A program made the translations under genes and the position numbers. Under the pieces are notes generated by a model, which saw only the letters and a program-made list of their open reading frames with translations, was not told where the DNA came from and searched no databases. Positions 26,001-39,278 of a stretch of DNA of 64,000 nucleotides are shown here, in pieces. The stretch is from Wuchereria bancrofti. Lineage: Eukaryota > Nematoda > Chromadorea > Rhabditida > Onchocercidae. The first letter of the stretch is position 1. Each line of letters starts with the position of its first letter. The DNA is taken from positions 10,041,251 through 10,105,250 of the forward strand of contig SSBO01000003.1 in assembly GCA_005281725.1 (NCBI GenBank), given 5' to 3'.

Positions 26001-28215
26001 TTATCAGCAGGCTCCATCTGGAAGTTCTGGATGTAGAAATGAAATATCGATACCAGGAGATGTAAGTTTTTGTTTTTTGTAAATCATACGCAAATATATG
26101 TTAATTTGATCCATTTGGTAAACAATATTAATGCAGTATTTTTGGAGTACAAATATGATGATATTTTCATCTTGCATCTTGCTTCTATTAAATATCTTTT
26201 GATATCGAAATTTTTAGCACATGAATAAATGTTTTATTTACATCTATATTTTTATCTATTTACCTATCATTAGTAGATTTTATGGTTAAATTCGAAAGTT
26301 CAGTTTAATCTTATCTTAATATATCTTCTGATTAAAAGTTAACTCAGTAATTTAAATTTTAAGTATACAAAATTAAAAATGGGTGAATTCAAATATGATT
26401 GGACAGATCTCTTGTTTGTTTTCTCATTTTTCCCTTATCAACAGAATTATGAAATGTTCTTTTATTCATGAAAATATTGTTATTCTTCCTTTTTTCTTTT
26501 TTTTACCCAGTCTTTAATCAATAGTAGCTATGAGCACTGTTTTCCCACTGTACTGAAATCAAATTTTATGATAATTTTTATAGAATGCATCTACTTCAAG
26601 AAATAAATGTAAATCGAAGAATTCTCAAGCATCATGTTCGAATGATTTATGGTACGGAGAAAGATCAAAGATCGAGAAAGAATCTTCAGCTACACATGAT
26701 GCTGAGCTAGCAAAAGACAGTCATACGACAGTAGCGCTAGTAGGGAATCGAAAATTACAAGTTAGGCCTACACGTAGATTTATGGATAATCCTTTGGGCT
26801 CTAAATCTGAGGTAATTTTCTAACTTTTTTTTTAGTCTATTAATATTCATATATTCATTTCTTTGCAAAACTAATACAAGATGCTACTATGGTTTCATCT
26901 TTTTATCTAAACTTGTTTGAGGTGAAAATTGTATCAAGGAAACTAAATCAGAATATAAAATAATTTGATAAAAAAGCGATAGACGACTTAATGAACATTT
27001 CAAGAAAAAAAAACAAGATTGTGAAATTTAAATTTTGAAATATTTTTAGAATTCAGAAGAGAAAGAAGGAAAAATATTTGAAAATAAATCGAGCAGTAAA
27101 TCTGTCGCTCGACACTCAGGAAAAATAAGAGATGGTGTAAATTTTGGAAAAATGGAAGCTAATAGTAAGATAGTAAAAAATGATGGTACTGTAGGAATTT
27201 CTTCATGCGATTTTGGTGAAACTACTGCTGCTACTACTACTGCCTATGGTGATGATAGAGGAATGAAAAATCATGAATCACATCATGGATATCAACGAAC
27301 ATGGTTTGGATGCAATTCCTCGAAATCCAAAGATTATCTTCGATGTTCTCATGAAAAACTCTATAAGGAACAATCGAATTGTAAATCTACTCGAATTCAA
27401 AAACGAATACCTTTGGAGAAAAAGAACAACAAGATTGCATCTCCACAAATTACTTTGCTTAAAAGAAATAAACCTCAAGATGCGGCAGGTGTAGTATTGG
27501 CAACTGATACGGAACGAGCAGAAGAAGAATTTGAAAAAAATATGAAATCCGGAAATGAAAAACAAGGAATGATAGCTTCTGACGGCGGAAATAGTGCTAT
27601 TGAACAGCTAACTGAACAACTCAACAAACAACATTTGCATACTTTGGGTGAATCAAGTAATTTGGATAGTTTGACTGGATCATCTAAATCGGTAGTTGAT
27701 ATTAATTATACTTTTATGTTTATGATGTTAGAGTTATTAAGTGAGATGTATTCTTTTTTTCTCTCTCTCTCTTTCTCTTTACGTATAATTAAGTATAATT
27801 AAATAGCATATAATTAAATAGTATAATTAAATTCGTATAATTAAATAGCAAAAAAAAAGATTAATTTTAGTTTTATTTACATAGATGTTTAAAATCCAAA
27901 AAGAAAAACTTTTTTTTTTTCTTTAATATAATTTTTATTGCGTTAAATTCAATTTGAAATGCTTTGCAGATTTCAAAGGGAAAAATTTTATTACAAAAAT
28001 CTGAACAAATGAATGATGTGCAAAAATACGATGTTCCTTCGACTACTATAAAATCAGGTGCGATTGATGATGATGCTATAATGGAAACAAATAGGAATTA
28101 TTCTACTGTAAATGCGCTGAATACTGCCTCCTCATCTTCGGATATTTCTATAGGAAAAGCAAATAGAAGGCATCGAAAATCACGTGTTGTTGCAAATTTG
28201 GGATATAATAAATAG
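17077..28215 (+). CDS. xrn-1: XRN1 5'-3' exoribonuclease (cytoplasmic mRNA decay)
   Basis: Degrades decapped, 5'-monophosphorylated mRNA in the cytoplasm. Thirty-one exons join in frame to 1662 aa: 17077-17151, 17429-17560, 17641-17741, 18037-18134, 18494-18603, 18939-19049, 19123-19217, 19542-19626, 19738-19906, 20047-20231, 20420-20579, 20667-20752, 20859-21037, 21136-21292, 21512-21709, 21795-21913, 22015-22237, 22674-22777, 22926-23021, 23163-23328, 23536-23674, 23770-23895, 24031-24170, 24354-24439, 24555-24667, 24968-25146, 25291-25487, 25818-26061, 26584-26811, 27050-27691, 27970-28215. It starts [16 protein letters not shown], the XRN1 signature. Catalytic acidic residues fall at family positions: D35, D86, E176, E178 ([12 protein letters not shown]), D206, D208 (YGLDADL), and D295 in GNDFIP. 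The [19 protein letters not shown] motif follows. The C-terminal ~350 residues are low complexity. Sixth intron has a GC donor. The exon ending 25146 could instead end at 25122. Confidence 0.97.
18633..18735 (+). pseudogene. Decayed copy of XRN1 exon 7 in intron 5
   Basis: This intronic stretch aligns along its whole length with the XRN1 exon at 19123-19217, with mostly G-to-A and C-to-T changes and an extra run of about nine A. In one frame it reads [15 protein letters not shown], against [15 protein letters not shown] in the true exon, then meets a stop. It has no GT donor at the matching end. It looks like an old exon duplication that lost function. Confidence 0.65.
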
Positions 28216-28250
28216 TGAGCAAATAAATATACGATGAGGAATAAATAATC

Positions 28251-28363
28251 GTTTATTGACTGAATCAATTATCGTTTTAATTTTGATCTTTTATTGACTG
28301 AATCAATTATCATTTTAATTTTGATCTTTTATTGATTGAATTAATTATCGTTTTAATTTTAAA
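28251..28363. repeat. Three-copy ~38-bp repeat just past the XRN1 stop
   Basis: Three adjacent units of TTTATTGACTGAATCAATTA followed by TCGTTTTAATTTTGATC, the third slightly diverged. They start about 36 bases after the XRN1 stop codon and so are probably in the 3' UTR or immediately downstream of it. Confidence 0.75.
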
Positions 28364-30474
28364 TGTGAACGAAAATAGCAAAAAAAAATCAATAATGCTT
28401 ATTAATTTGCACTTAAGAAGAATGAAAAATGAAAAAGGAAGAGAGGGCAAAAAAAAAGGAGAAACATGTTAAAGTTGATTGAAATTTTACGTGTAAATTT
28501 TTATAAAAGCAATCGATTTAAAAGTTTTTTTTTCAATTTTTATAATAAGAGAAGAATGATTTCAAATGTGATAGATAAATATTTGTTGATGAATTATTAT
28601 AGTTTAATTCATGCCGTATGAGTAGGATAATTGTTTGATTGACGTTTTGATTGTCAGAAGGATAATGATGAAAATTAAATGATCGATGATTATGTGTATG
28701 CATGTCTTCTTTTTTTTCTCTCTCTCGTGATTTTATAATATTCTATTGACTTTATATTACTTTGTATTACTTTGTTCATATGCATATGATAAAGCAAACA
28801 AAAAGCAAATGCATAAATGTTGGAAAAGCAAAAAAAGAAAAAAAGAAAAAGATGTCATTCATTATAAACTCATTTTAAGATTACTAATTACTATTTTCAT
28901 TTCTATGCAACGTTATATTATGAAAGTGTATTAATCTATTTATACCTATTAGCAAATTTATGTTGCATTTTTCAAGTTTAATCGCTGCATTTGTACTTTT
29001 CTTTTTAAAGGATATCACGTTGTTATCCTCTTCATTGAGCTGATAAAATGTTTGATTAAATTCAATTTCTCTTCATGGAATGAATCTTTTACATTTCAGT
29101 AATAATAATGATAATTAGTAATGGTAGAATCATTGATAAATGGTATATTTTTTCAGAGTTATAAGAATTTTTCAATTATTTTCGTAGTCATGAAACTTCG
29201 CAATCATACAATGCTATATGTATCTTATTTTTTTTTAATTTGTTAAAAATGTTACAAATAATAATAATAGGTATAAATTTTATAACTAAACATTTCACAA
29301 CAAATCAATTATTCAAAATATTGACGAGCAAAAATTAACGACTATTAATAATAAGTACTGATTACTTTTTTTTTTCTTCTTTCTTTTTTATTTTAAATAT
29401 AAATTTGTAGAAATTGTGAAGAAAACAAGAAGAAAAAAAAAGGTAATACCACAAATATTTACTCTAATCACAGAAAAATTAACATATTAAAACAAAAAAA
29501 AAAAAATGATATTGGAAGGCGAACAATAGTAATAAAATGAAAAACAATTTGGTTAAAAAAAAAAGAATACAACTTTTTAAGCTATTAAGGATATCAATCA
29601 TAATAATGTAAATATGTAAAGAAGAGAAGATGGAAATGAAAAATTATGAAACAATTTAAAAAAAAAAAACAAATTGTATATAAACAAAAAAAAAAAATCC
29701 AAATTTTTGCATTCAATTATATATACACAATTCCTGTGAATGAATTATTGAAACATTTATACGAATTATTCATACTAGGACATTAATTAATTATTTGATT
29801 AATTATTGATCATTAAAAAATATCTCATACAATTTTCATTTCAATCATTTACATATTTAGTATAACTAATATTAATTATTTTGTCATAAATCCAATTTGA
29901 TGATAACGAACAACAGAATAATAATTTCCGTCTTTTTTTTTTTACATAAAGTCAAAAGATATAAGTTTATATAAACTTTTAAGATCAAAAAAAAAGAAAA
30001 AGGAAAGGAAAATTATCTCACACGAATTCTCAAAAAGAAAAAATAGCATATAAAGATACAAAACAAAAAGAAAAAAACAAACAAACAAACACACAAACAA
30101 ACAAATAATTCACAAAAGTAATGAATGAAAAATGAATTAAAATATACCAGGTATAAAAATAGCAGATGTATATTAGATAGAATTACTTCCTGATTTTAAT
30201 CAATTTATTACTTAACCTTGTTTACCGTATTTACTTATTTCCTGTAATTAATTCTTTCATCTTTTCTTCGTCCTTTCTTTTTTCCAGCTATACAAAAGAA
30301 CATATCTAATCTGATGCATATTTAACAAAAATATCCCTAACCTGAGTAAATTTTCTGGCAGCAACAAAAAAAAAAAAAAAAAAGTTTCATATGACCTGAT
30401 TGTAAAAACAAAAAAGTTGTGTAAAATTATTCATAGGATAAAAATAAATTTCTAAGGAAGAAAGATGAAGAGAT

Positions 30475-30509
<35 letters not shown>

Positions 30510-31796
30510 AGAAAAAAGGAAGATGGTGGATAAAAAAAAATTGATAGTAAATAAATTTTTCATTTTAGCATTCTATTATTTACCTGTTATCACTACTACC
30601 TACTATTGCTACCAAACGATAGTAATTATTATTGTCATAATAAATAATAATAACTAACAATAATAATATTAATAATAATAACCGGATGAAACAGTGAGAG
30701 AGAGAGAGGGATTTAAACATATAAAAATAAACAAATTGAAATAAAATTACTTGAATAAAGATATATAATTATTTTTCCCTTTTTTTTTAAAAACTACTTT
30801 ATCAATAGGATGAGATGAACATATATATATATATATATATCAAATTACTGCCATATTTTCTTTTTTTTCTTTCGAAGAGCTTTACGGTTCACTTTTCCGT
30901 TTTTAAATATATGAATGAAAAGATAAATAACTAAAAATAGGGATAGAGAGAGAGAAAGAAAGAAAAAGGGAACAGAGACTGAAAGAAAGTATTTACTAAA
31001 TGATGTAAAAAGGACGGAAATTAACAAGCAAATGCTTAAATAATTGAAATTTGAAATGAAAAAATTGTCTAACAATTTAAACAAACAAATATTTTCAAAA
31101 ATATGATAAGTTCATTCTTTTTTTAAATGGAATTAAATAAAAAATTGATGAAAAATACTCCTATCCCAACCTCTCTCTCTCTCTTTCTCAAACATATGCC
31201 CAACATAATTCCACCTTTTAAACATACAATTTAAATTATCAAATTTAAAATCAAGAAACATTATTACGTTCCATTTTTCATATTTCCTTCTTTTTTCCTT
31301 ACGTATATAAAACATCGATGTGAAAATTTTTCAATTCCTAATGTCAAAATTAAATATTTGAAAAAAAGCAATTAACAATTTTGTTTCTGAAGAAATATTA
31401 ATAAGACAGTAAATGAAATCTTAATTTAGCAATAAAAATTTCAATAAGTTGTAGAAAAGAACTTAAAGCATGAAATCGATCTAATTTCTTAGCCAAAATT
31501 TTTCTACCGTAGCCTTTGAGCCAACTTATTATCATTATTGTTATTACTATCATCATTTATTCATTTATTTATTTATTTATTATTATTGACATTACTATTA
31601 TCATTATTATTAATATTACCATCATTATCCTTATTAATATTATTTTCATCATTATTACCATTACTATTATTATTATATTCTTATTGTTGTTATTGTTATT
31701 ATCGTTATCAACATTATCATTTTTTTTTGTAATAATCAAAAATTAAATGACAAATATAGCATAAAAATTTCTAAAATGTCACAACAAAACAATTTA

Positions 31797-31862
31797 TAGT
31801 CTGAGCACCGACCTCGGTCTGCTGCAAACCCGTAGTAGAAACGAGATCGGTAACACTGACTA
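31797..31862 (+). ncRNA. Pre-miRNA-like imperfect hairpin (candidate)
   Basis: A 66-nt stretch, much richer in G+C than its AT-rich surroundings, folds into one stem. TAGTC (31797-31801) pairs with GACTA (31858-31862); ACCGACCTCG (31807-31816) pairs with CGAGATCGGT (31842-31851) with one A-C-type mismatch; TCTGCTGC (31818-31825) pairs with GTAGTAGA (31832-31839) with two G-U pairs; the loop is AAACCC. Size and shape suit an animal microRNA precursor. The strand is uncertain, since the reverse complement folds about as well. No known family is assigned. Confidence 0.4.
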
Positions 31863-32492
31863 ATTAAAAAATAAACAAATTATACTAATTAAGCAATCGT
31901 ATCATCATTGAATGTCTAGATTGTATAGATAATAGAAAAAAAAAACATTTATTGAAATTTTTAATGATTTCGGAATAAATTTTTCTGCTTAAAGCATTTC
32001 AAGCTTTTATGCTTCTTTTTTTTCATTTATCCAAATTTTATTTTTATGTTATAAAAGGAATTATTGATTACATTCAAAAAAAAAAAAGAAAGAAAAGAAA
32101 AAGTAATTCCCTTTTCTTTTAGTAAATGACATTGGCTTACTGTTGTTCTTCTCTTTCTTCTTCTTTTTTTCTTCTCTTTCTTTTTTTTTTCTCAAATTAT
32201 CAACTATCTTTTCCTTTTCAATATTTGTAGCAAACTTTTTTTTCTTTTTTTTTTTTCAAAGAATGAGTTAAACAAAGGACAATTAAGAATGAGTTTAACA
32301 TTTCTCTTTTTTTTTCCCCACTCATACATTATAATAATTCACCGGTTTAGATATTGAGGTTGTTAAAAAAAAAAAGGAAAAAAACGTAGAAAAAAAAAAA
32401 TAAATCGAATAAATCAATCAATCAATCAGGTAGTAAGAATGATCCTGTGAATGAATACAAAATATTCTATTTGTTTTTTTTTTTTTTTTTTT

Positions 32493-33592
32493 TTACGAAA
32501 TTGGAACATTTGTTGTAGTTAATCCTTTTAAGCCAACCAAAACAGTACTGCTGGCAAGTGCGCTACGTAAAAGCGCATTTTCACGTCGTAATTGTCCATT
32601 TTGATTAAGTAATAATTCTTTTTCACGCCGAAATTCCATAATCAATAATTTGGCAACTGATAAAACTGGTTCTTTCAATGTTTGATCCAATAATTTTTCC
32701 AATGATATTGCTATAAAATAATTATACTTCATTTAATTTCATTTCATATAAAAATAAAAAAAAACATATTACATATTTCACAGTAGATTTAAGAGAAAAA
32801 AAAATTACAAATTTTAATTGATTACTTAATAAATGGAAAGGAAAAACGAAAAAAAAAAAGAATTATGCCAAACAACTTACCTAATCAGTTTTTATTTCTA
32901 TTGTTTTTTTTTTGTAAACCTATTGTTGAAAAAATTTTCCATTTTTCTTCACTTTTTTTCTTGAAAATTCTAAATAAAAAAAAAAAGAAATAATAAAACA
33001 AATATTATTCACATATGATACCTGTTTTGCTAGTTGTTGTTGTTGATGTTACTGGTATATCAAAATTTGTCCTTGTTGTTGTAGCAGTAGTAGTTGTTGT
33101 TGTTGTAACAGTAGTAGTAGTAGTAGATAATATGGGTATATATTTATTGGACAAATTTTCATCCGTAATCTGTTTCATATCAATTGTTAATTTATTGCTA
33201 TTGTTATTATTATTAATTAATGGTGCTGATGATGATAACAATGATGATGATGATGATGATTGTGTATCATAAATTGACTTCCATCGAATATCAGATGTTA
33301 GATGAGATGGAAGATTTGTAAGAATAGGTAAACGATATGATTCATTTGCTAGAGGTAATTGTGAGGTAATAAATTGTAGCGCAAGAAGTGATTGTAATTG
33401 AGAATTTATTAATGATATACCAGATGATGATGATGATGATGATGATTGATCATTAATTATTGGTATTTGTATGGGTAAAAATGATGATGAATTTGTTGTT
33501 AATGTAGCTGAAGAAACTGTTGGTGTAACTACTGTTACTGTTGTTGTATCAGCAATAGTTGTTGTTGCATATGTATTTGTTGTAGTAATAGG

Positions 33593-33623
<31 letters not shown>

Positions 33624-36269
33624 AATTTTAAAATATTACATTCATTAAAATTATTATTCATTGATGATGTAGTAATTGTTGGAGTAATTTCAATTCCAAT
33701 TCCTCCAATTTCAACTTCAGCTTCAATAGATTTTATTGCTGTTGATGATGATGGTGGTGCTGTTGTCATTGCTAAATTTGCCACTTTTGAACAACTACCA
33801 CTTTCACTTGTCTGAAAAATAAAAAATTAAAAAGTTAAAAGAACAAAAAAAAAAAGGAAAAAGAGAGAAAGTAAGAAATCGAAAATAACTAATATACAAA
33901 ATTTTTACTTTCTTCTTTTAGGAAAAAACAAAAAGCTTTCAATTGTTTTTTCTTTTTTCTTCGCCATATTATTATATGATAATTACAAGTAAAGTTTAGG
34001 TTAATTTTTTTTTCTTGTCAAAAAAATTATAAAAAAATATATATGAATCAAAAAACTACTAAAGCAGTTATATAGAGTTATTTTATGTTAAAATTTGTTA
34101 ATATAATGTTTTTCTCAATGCTCAATTAAATATTCATCGTCAAATTAGTCAATTTTTTATTCTTTCATTAACATATCTTATCATATCATTTCCCAAAATA
34201 TCCATAGCTAATTTATTGTTTACCTTTCAAGATATTTTAAGTACCTGCAAATAACATACCGCAATAATTTATATATTTATGCTCTAACTGTTATCATTAT
34301 TAATCTTGAAATTTCAAATTAGATATTATTTTCATTAAGCAAGCTTACCAAAAACTTATCAGCATTACCTTTTTTTAAAGTATTACATTAAAATTGAAAT
34401 TTTCATCACACTAATCATATCAAAATGTGCTAAAGTTTATTTCTTCTTGTTTGTTATTTTTGTGTGTCATTTTTTTATTTTTAATTTTCAAATGAAAGGA
34501 AAAAAAAAAAGAATTAATAAGTTATAAAGATATAACACATTTTTATTAACAATATAACCATCTATCTAAATTTAATTTTATCACTCACTTTCACTTCCAT
34601 AAATTTTCTCAAAATATCATAATTTTTCTTATACTGTATTTTCATTATCTTCCCAAAATTTTTCTTATCACATAATGATGATAATGATAACATAACATTT
34701 TTTCCTTCTTTTTTTAAATCGATATTACTTTTTATCCCCATTTTCTTTCCTTTTCCCTTTCCTTTCTAACATTCCACTTTTTTTTTTAATTCAAATAAAT
34801 TTTCCACATCTTCCTAATCAATCAATCACCGCCCCCATTATTTCCATCATTTCGCATCTGTTGTTTCTAATTGTTTATGCCAAGTACTAGTTTTTAAGAA
34901 ATAACGAAATAAAGAAAAAGATAACATTTATCATTTTTAATATTTAGAAGAGGAAAGAAAAAGGAAAAAGAAGCTAAATGATCTAATTAAATTCATAATT
35001 ATATATAAAATGGAATATCAAGAAAATTTCCATGGAAAAATTTAGAAATTATGATTTCTAAAAAAAAGGAAAAATCACAACTATACAACAATTCACAAAA
35101 GATCTTTAAAAATTTTACACTGGAAAATAGAAAAGTTGTTAAAATTCACAGAAAAAAAATGCCGATAAAAACAAAATTAAAAAAGAAAATCAAAACAATA
35201 AAAAAAGGGGTGAGAGAGACAGAGAGGAGAAAAAAAGAAGAAAGAAATTATATGTGATCAAAAACCCTCTTCCGCGACTATTTTTACTAATGTTTTTAAC
35301 AAATTAACTAAATTTAAAACATAAATCATTAATAAAAGCATATGATAAATGCAGATTATTATTGCTATTTATTAATGTTTATTATTTAATTATCATTATT
35401 ATTATTGTTATTATTATTATTTAAAACATCATTTTCTATTATGTCACAATAAATGACAACGATAACGATATTTTGTAGCTTAATTATAAATACAAATAAT
35501 AACATATGGATATGTATCATTCAAATGTTATTCTATTAAATTGAAAAATCAGAAAAGAAGGAGAAAAAAAATGGTGAAAATTATTGTAAATGTTGTTTGG
35601 AATATTTGAAATTTAAATACTTGAAAAGAAAAATTTCCAAATATTTTAACTTATTTATCATAGCAATAATGTTTGATTAATTCTTTTCGATCTTCCCCTC
35701 TTTTTTTTTCTTTTTTGTTATTTTTTTCCTCCATTTTAATATCATAATTTTCATCTTAATCAAAAATTATTACCATTTTGATATCATAATTTTCATCTTA
35801 ATCAAAAAAAAAAAGGGGGAAGATTGACAAATTTTGAGCAAAAGAAAAAAAAAGAAAAGTATCATCATATTCCTTCCCTCTTTTTTCTCCCATCATTTTC
35901 CTTGAAATATAAATTTCTCGCAAGATAGATGATAATGACAATGATGATAATATTAATGATAATAATAATGTAAATTTTTTGTAATTTACTTCCTTTACAT
36001 CCATTTGAACATTACTGATATGCACAAATGTATCACATCACATCACATCGTAGTACTAAACTTGTACTTCACAGTTGCTTATCTTAAAGGCTCTAAGTTT
36101 ACTAAGCTAAATTAGCTATTTCAATTAAGCATAGAAAATTTGTAGCATATCTTTAGGATCATATTTTCTAGCATATCTTAGAATTGCTATACACAATGAT
36201 ATGATATATTAAATAATATTCAAATTGAACTTTTATCATTTCCAATTTTATTTTTATTACACTAACTAG

Positions 36270-36342
<73 letters not shown>

Positions 36343-38955
36343 GGAAAAAAATGTATAAATAAGTGAAACAGAAAAAAGAATAAATGATAATAATATAAAT
36401 TCGTACCTTTTTTTTCCTCTTTCATCACTCTCTCTCTCTTATTCTTTTTATTTGCATTATTTTTACTCCTAAGTTATTTATTTTTATATTTTTACTTGAA
36501 AAACATTAGTTAATACTTATCAAGAAAAAAGATTTTTTTTTTTTAATAAAGTAAAAAGAAAAAGAAAATTGAACAATTTTCATGAAATTTTTTTTTTTAT
36601 CAATGATACTATTATTATTGCTCTTTGCTAGCTTTTAAAGAAAAGAGAATAGATTGAGAGAAAGAAAAAAGAAAAAAAAAAGAGGGAGAAAGAGAAAAAG
36701 AAATTATTTAAAATTTATACAAAGAATGAAGAAGTGCAAAGTACGAAAAACCAGTCCAACTTTTTTTTCCTTTTTTTTTTGAGTCATAACAAAACGAACT
36801 AAAATTTCTCTCCATTCCTACTTTTATCTCTATACTGTTTATTTTTATTGCTTTTTTTTTCTTTCTTTTTATCTCCTCATTTTGTTCACGTTTCTTTCTT
36901 CCTCTCTCTTTCCCTTCCTTTTTTTCCTGCCATTTTTATTTTCATTTGATAAAAAAAAATTGAACGAAACAATTTATGAAGATGATGAAAGAAAAGTGTA
37001 AACAGTTCTATTATTAAACTGTATAGCGTCCCAACGTCTATTATCAGCAATCAGTAGATAGATCCCATTGATAGATAGAAGGAATGAATAATGAATGGGA
37101 AATATTTCGAAAAATGATAATTTCCATTACTGCATCTTTTCTAAAATATATTTTAAAAAATTGAAATAATATATTATAAAATAAAAAGTATTGCATTTGC
37201 AATCATTCTTATAATTCTTTTGTATAAGTATGTCTTTTTTTTTTCGAACTAAATAATAATTTCTTCAATTTTATCACATGAATTTAAATTTTAAATGAAA
37301 TTTAAAACTAGAATCCTTTTTTTTATCCTGCTATTTTTTTCTCTCTCTATCTCCACTTTTCTCCATTTCTCTCCGCCTCCACCTTTTCTCTCTCTCTGTC
37401 TCTCTCCCTCTTCATTAATCATTCAACTACTGAAATTTTTATGCATACATAAGGGAAAAATAATAAAAACTAATTACTATCAGGCAAACAATATTAAATG
37501 TATAACTAATTTCAGCATTATATAGCAATGAGACTATGAGATGATTAATATTTTAATGGAAGGATGATTAAGGATCAATGATCAACGATCATTGATCATT
37601 GGAGAGAAGTTTGGGAGAAAATGACCCGACAGAGAAGAAAGAGTGTTGGAGAAACGATTGTTTGGTTATTTCTATTGAATAAACTCTAGAAATTCGATAT
37701 TTGCTTCACTTCTCAATTCTAGCAAATAATTTTAATATAGTAGAAAAAGATGAAGTATAATGAAATGAATGAAAATACTTTAAATATGCAATAATTACAA
37801 TAATAATTAAGCAATTTTTCACAAATTAATCAAAAATATTCTTTTTATATATGGTATATTACGTCAAAGAAAATTTTTTTTTTTTGCAAATAATTAAATA
37901 ATACTAACAAATCAAAGTTTAAAAAGAAAAAATTAAATTTAGGCAAGAGAAAAAAAGTGCAAAAAAATAAAAGAAAAAGGAAAAAGAAAAGAAGAAAATT
38001 AAATTTACCGTAAATGCATTTGAAGCAGAACGTTTACCAAGACGATGTAGCATTGTTGGATATTTGTATAATTCAAGTTTTTGCAATGCTTTCAAATCAT
38101 TTTCATATGATTCTGGTAAATGCAAATAATGTCGCCAATTTGATGAATCAAAACCCCAATGACATATACGTTGAATTTGTTGAATGGAATGTGAATGTGA
38201 GACAAATTTTTCACCAGTAAAAAGTAATTTACATTGAGTACATTCAATTTGTTCATCACTATTAAGCATTGGTATTAATATACCAGTACAACCATCAAAG
38301 CAATCATGCATTACTGGTATAGCATCATTCATCATTATTTCATCATATGATTTAATCATTGTTGTTGTTGGTGTTGCTGCTGCTGCTGTTGTTGTTGTTG
38401 TTGTTGATAATCCTGTTGTTGCTAAACGATAACCACTACATTGTGGTAATAATTTAGCAACTAAATGTTCAGCATCACTTTTTGTTATTAAACCACAACT
38501 ATCAGCTGTCATTGGCATAATACCAGCTAATTTTAATGTATCCAATTGTTGTTGACTAGCAACTGATATATGAATATTTAAATTAATAAATAATTCATTA
38601 ATATCATTAATTGGTACATCATGTAATACAACGCTTATTATTTGTGGAAAGCATAAACGACATTCACCACCAATAACAAAACAATAAATTAAATGACCAT
38701 TTAAACGTGTACTTTTAAGTGATGATGAAATATGATCAGATGGTAATAATAATGGTGTTGGTTGAATTGGTAAAACACCATGTAAACGTGATGATAACTC
38801 ATCAAGTAAAATATCATCTGTTGTTGTTATCAATTGTTTCATTGAATTCATTGATAATATATTACTATTAGCAGTTGTAGTGTTAGTAGTAGTAGTAGTA
38901 GTAGCAATAGTATTTTTCGTTGACATTAACGTTGATGTTAATGTTACTGCTGCAG

Positions 38956-38986
<31 letters not shown>

Positions 38987-39019
38987 CGACAATATTGATG
39001 TTACAATTATTGTTGACAT
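32493..39019 (-). CDS. SKI: Ski/Sno-family SMAD co-regulator (DAF-5-like)
   Basis: Ski/Sno proteins bind SMADs in the nucleus and repress or modulate TGF-beta target genes; the single C. elegans member is DAF-5 in the dauer pathway. Three exons, 39019-38009, 33811-33022 and 32710-32493, join in frame (phases 0 and 1) to 672 aa. Residues about 84-197 match the Dachshund-homology fold (GECRLCFPQIISVVLHDV, GIMPMTADSCGLITKSDAE). Residues about 235-310 match the SMAD4-binding SAND-like domain, with IECTQCK, HSHS and CHWGFDSSNW. Between and after these lie long Thr/Ser tracts. The last exon holds a short Leu-rich coiled-coil-like segment (EFRREKELLLNQNGQLRREN). The 4.2-kb first intron could hide further small exons. 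The start is the first ATG of this open frame; an upstream exon is not excluded. The name SKI denotes family, not proven orthology. Confidence 0.88.
33812..38008. other. Large SKI-like intron with low-complexity DNA
   Basis: No exon or RNA gene is recognisable in this 4.2-kb intron. It contains poly-A/T runs, GA/CT-rich stretches, the ATA microsatellite at 36271-36341 and a perfect inverted repeat at 37573-37597. The open frames over the microsatellite are repeat-encoded. Confidence 0.7.
36271..36341. repeat. (ATA)n microsatellite, about 24 copies
   Basis: An uninterrupted ATA/AAT trinucleotide run of about 71 bases in the SKI-like intron. It creates an artificial poly-isoleucine frame on the minus strand. 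Confidence 0.95.
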
Positions 39020-39278
39020 TATTAAATGAAATAAATTATTCGTGCTATCTCAGATAATATTCCAATCGTTCCATTATCCAATTCATACCTTTTTCCATCA
39101 TTATCATTGTTAATTTCCAACTTATCATATCCTGTTGCCAAATTTGTTGGATCCTTTATCGTTATTGTTGCTGCTGTTGTTGTTGTTTATTTGTTGTCTC
39201 TGTTCCTATAGTTATTGTTGTTGTTGTTGTTGTTGTTGCTTCAACGGTTCCACCAATTCTGACTGTTGAAGATAATAA

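Larger units (their letters stand above)
28216..32492. other. Convergent intergenic region after XRN1 and the SKI-like gene
   Basis: Contains both 3' ends and no recognisable protein gene. AATAAA hexamers at 28222 and 28240 are candidate XRN1 poly(A) signals. There is a three-copy repeat at 28251-28363, a GA run at 30476-30506, an AT run at 30821-30840, an ATT/TTA-rich tract at about 31528-31722 and the GC-rich hairpin at 31797-31862. The short ORFs here are low complexity. Confidence 0.7.

Noticed and set aside
31516..31746. 76-aa and 64-aa plus-strand ORFs
   Set aside because: Encoded by ATT/TTA low-complexity repeats; composition is Ile/Leu only, with no domain.
31827..31848. miR-100 family member starting AACCCGTAG
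   Set aside because: The match falls in the hairpin loop and no pairing 3' arm follows, whereas miR-100 matures from a 5' arm; probably coincidence.
36168..36428. 86-aa minus-strand ORF with a poly-Ile run
   Set aside because: It is a translation of the ATA microsatellite within an intron.
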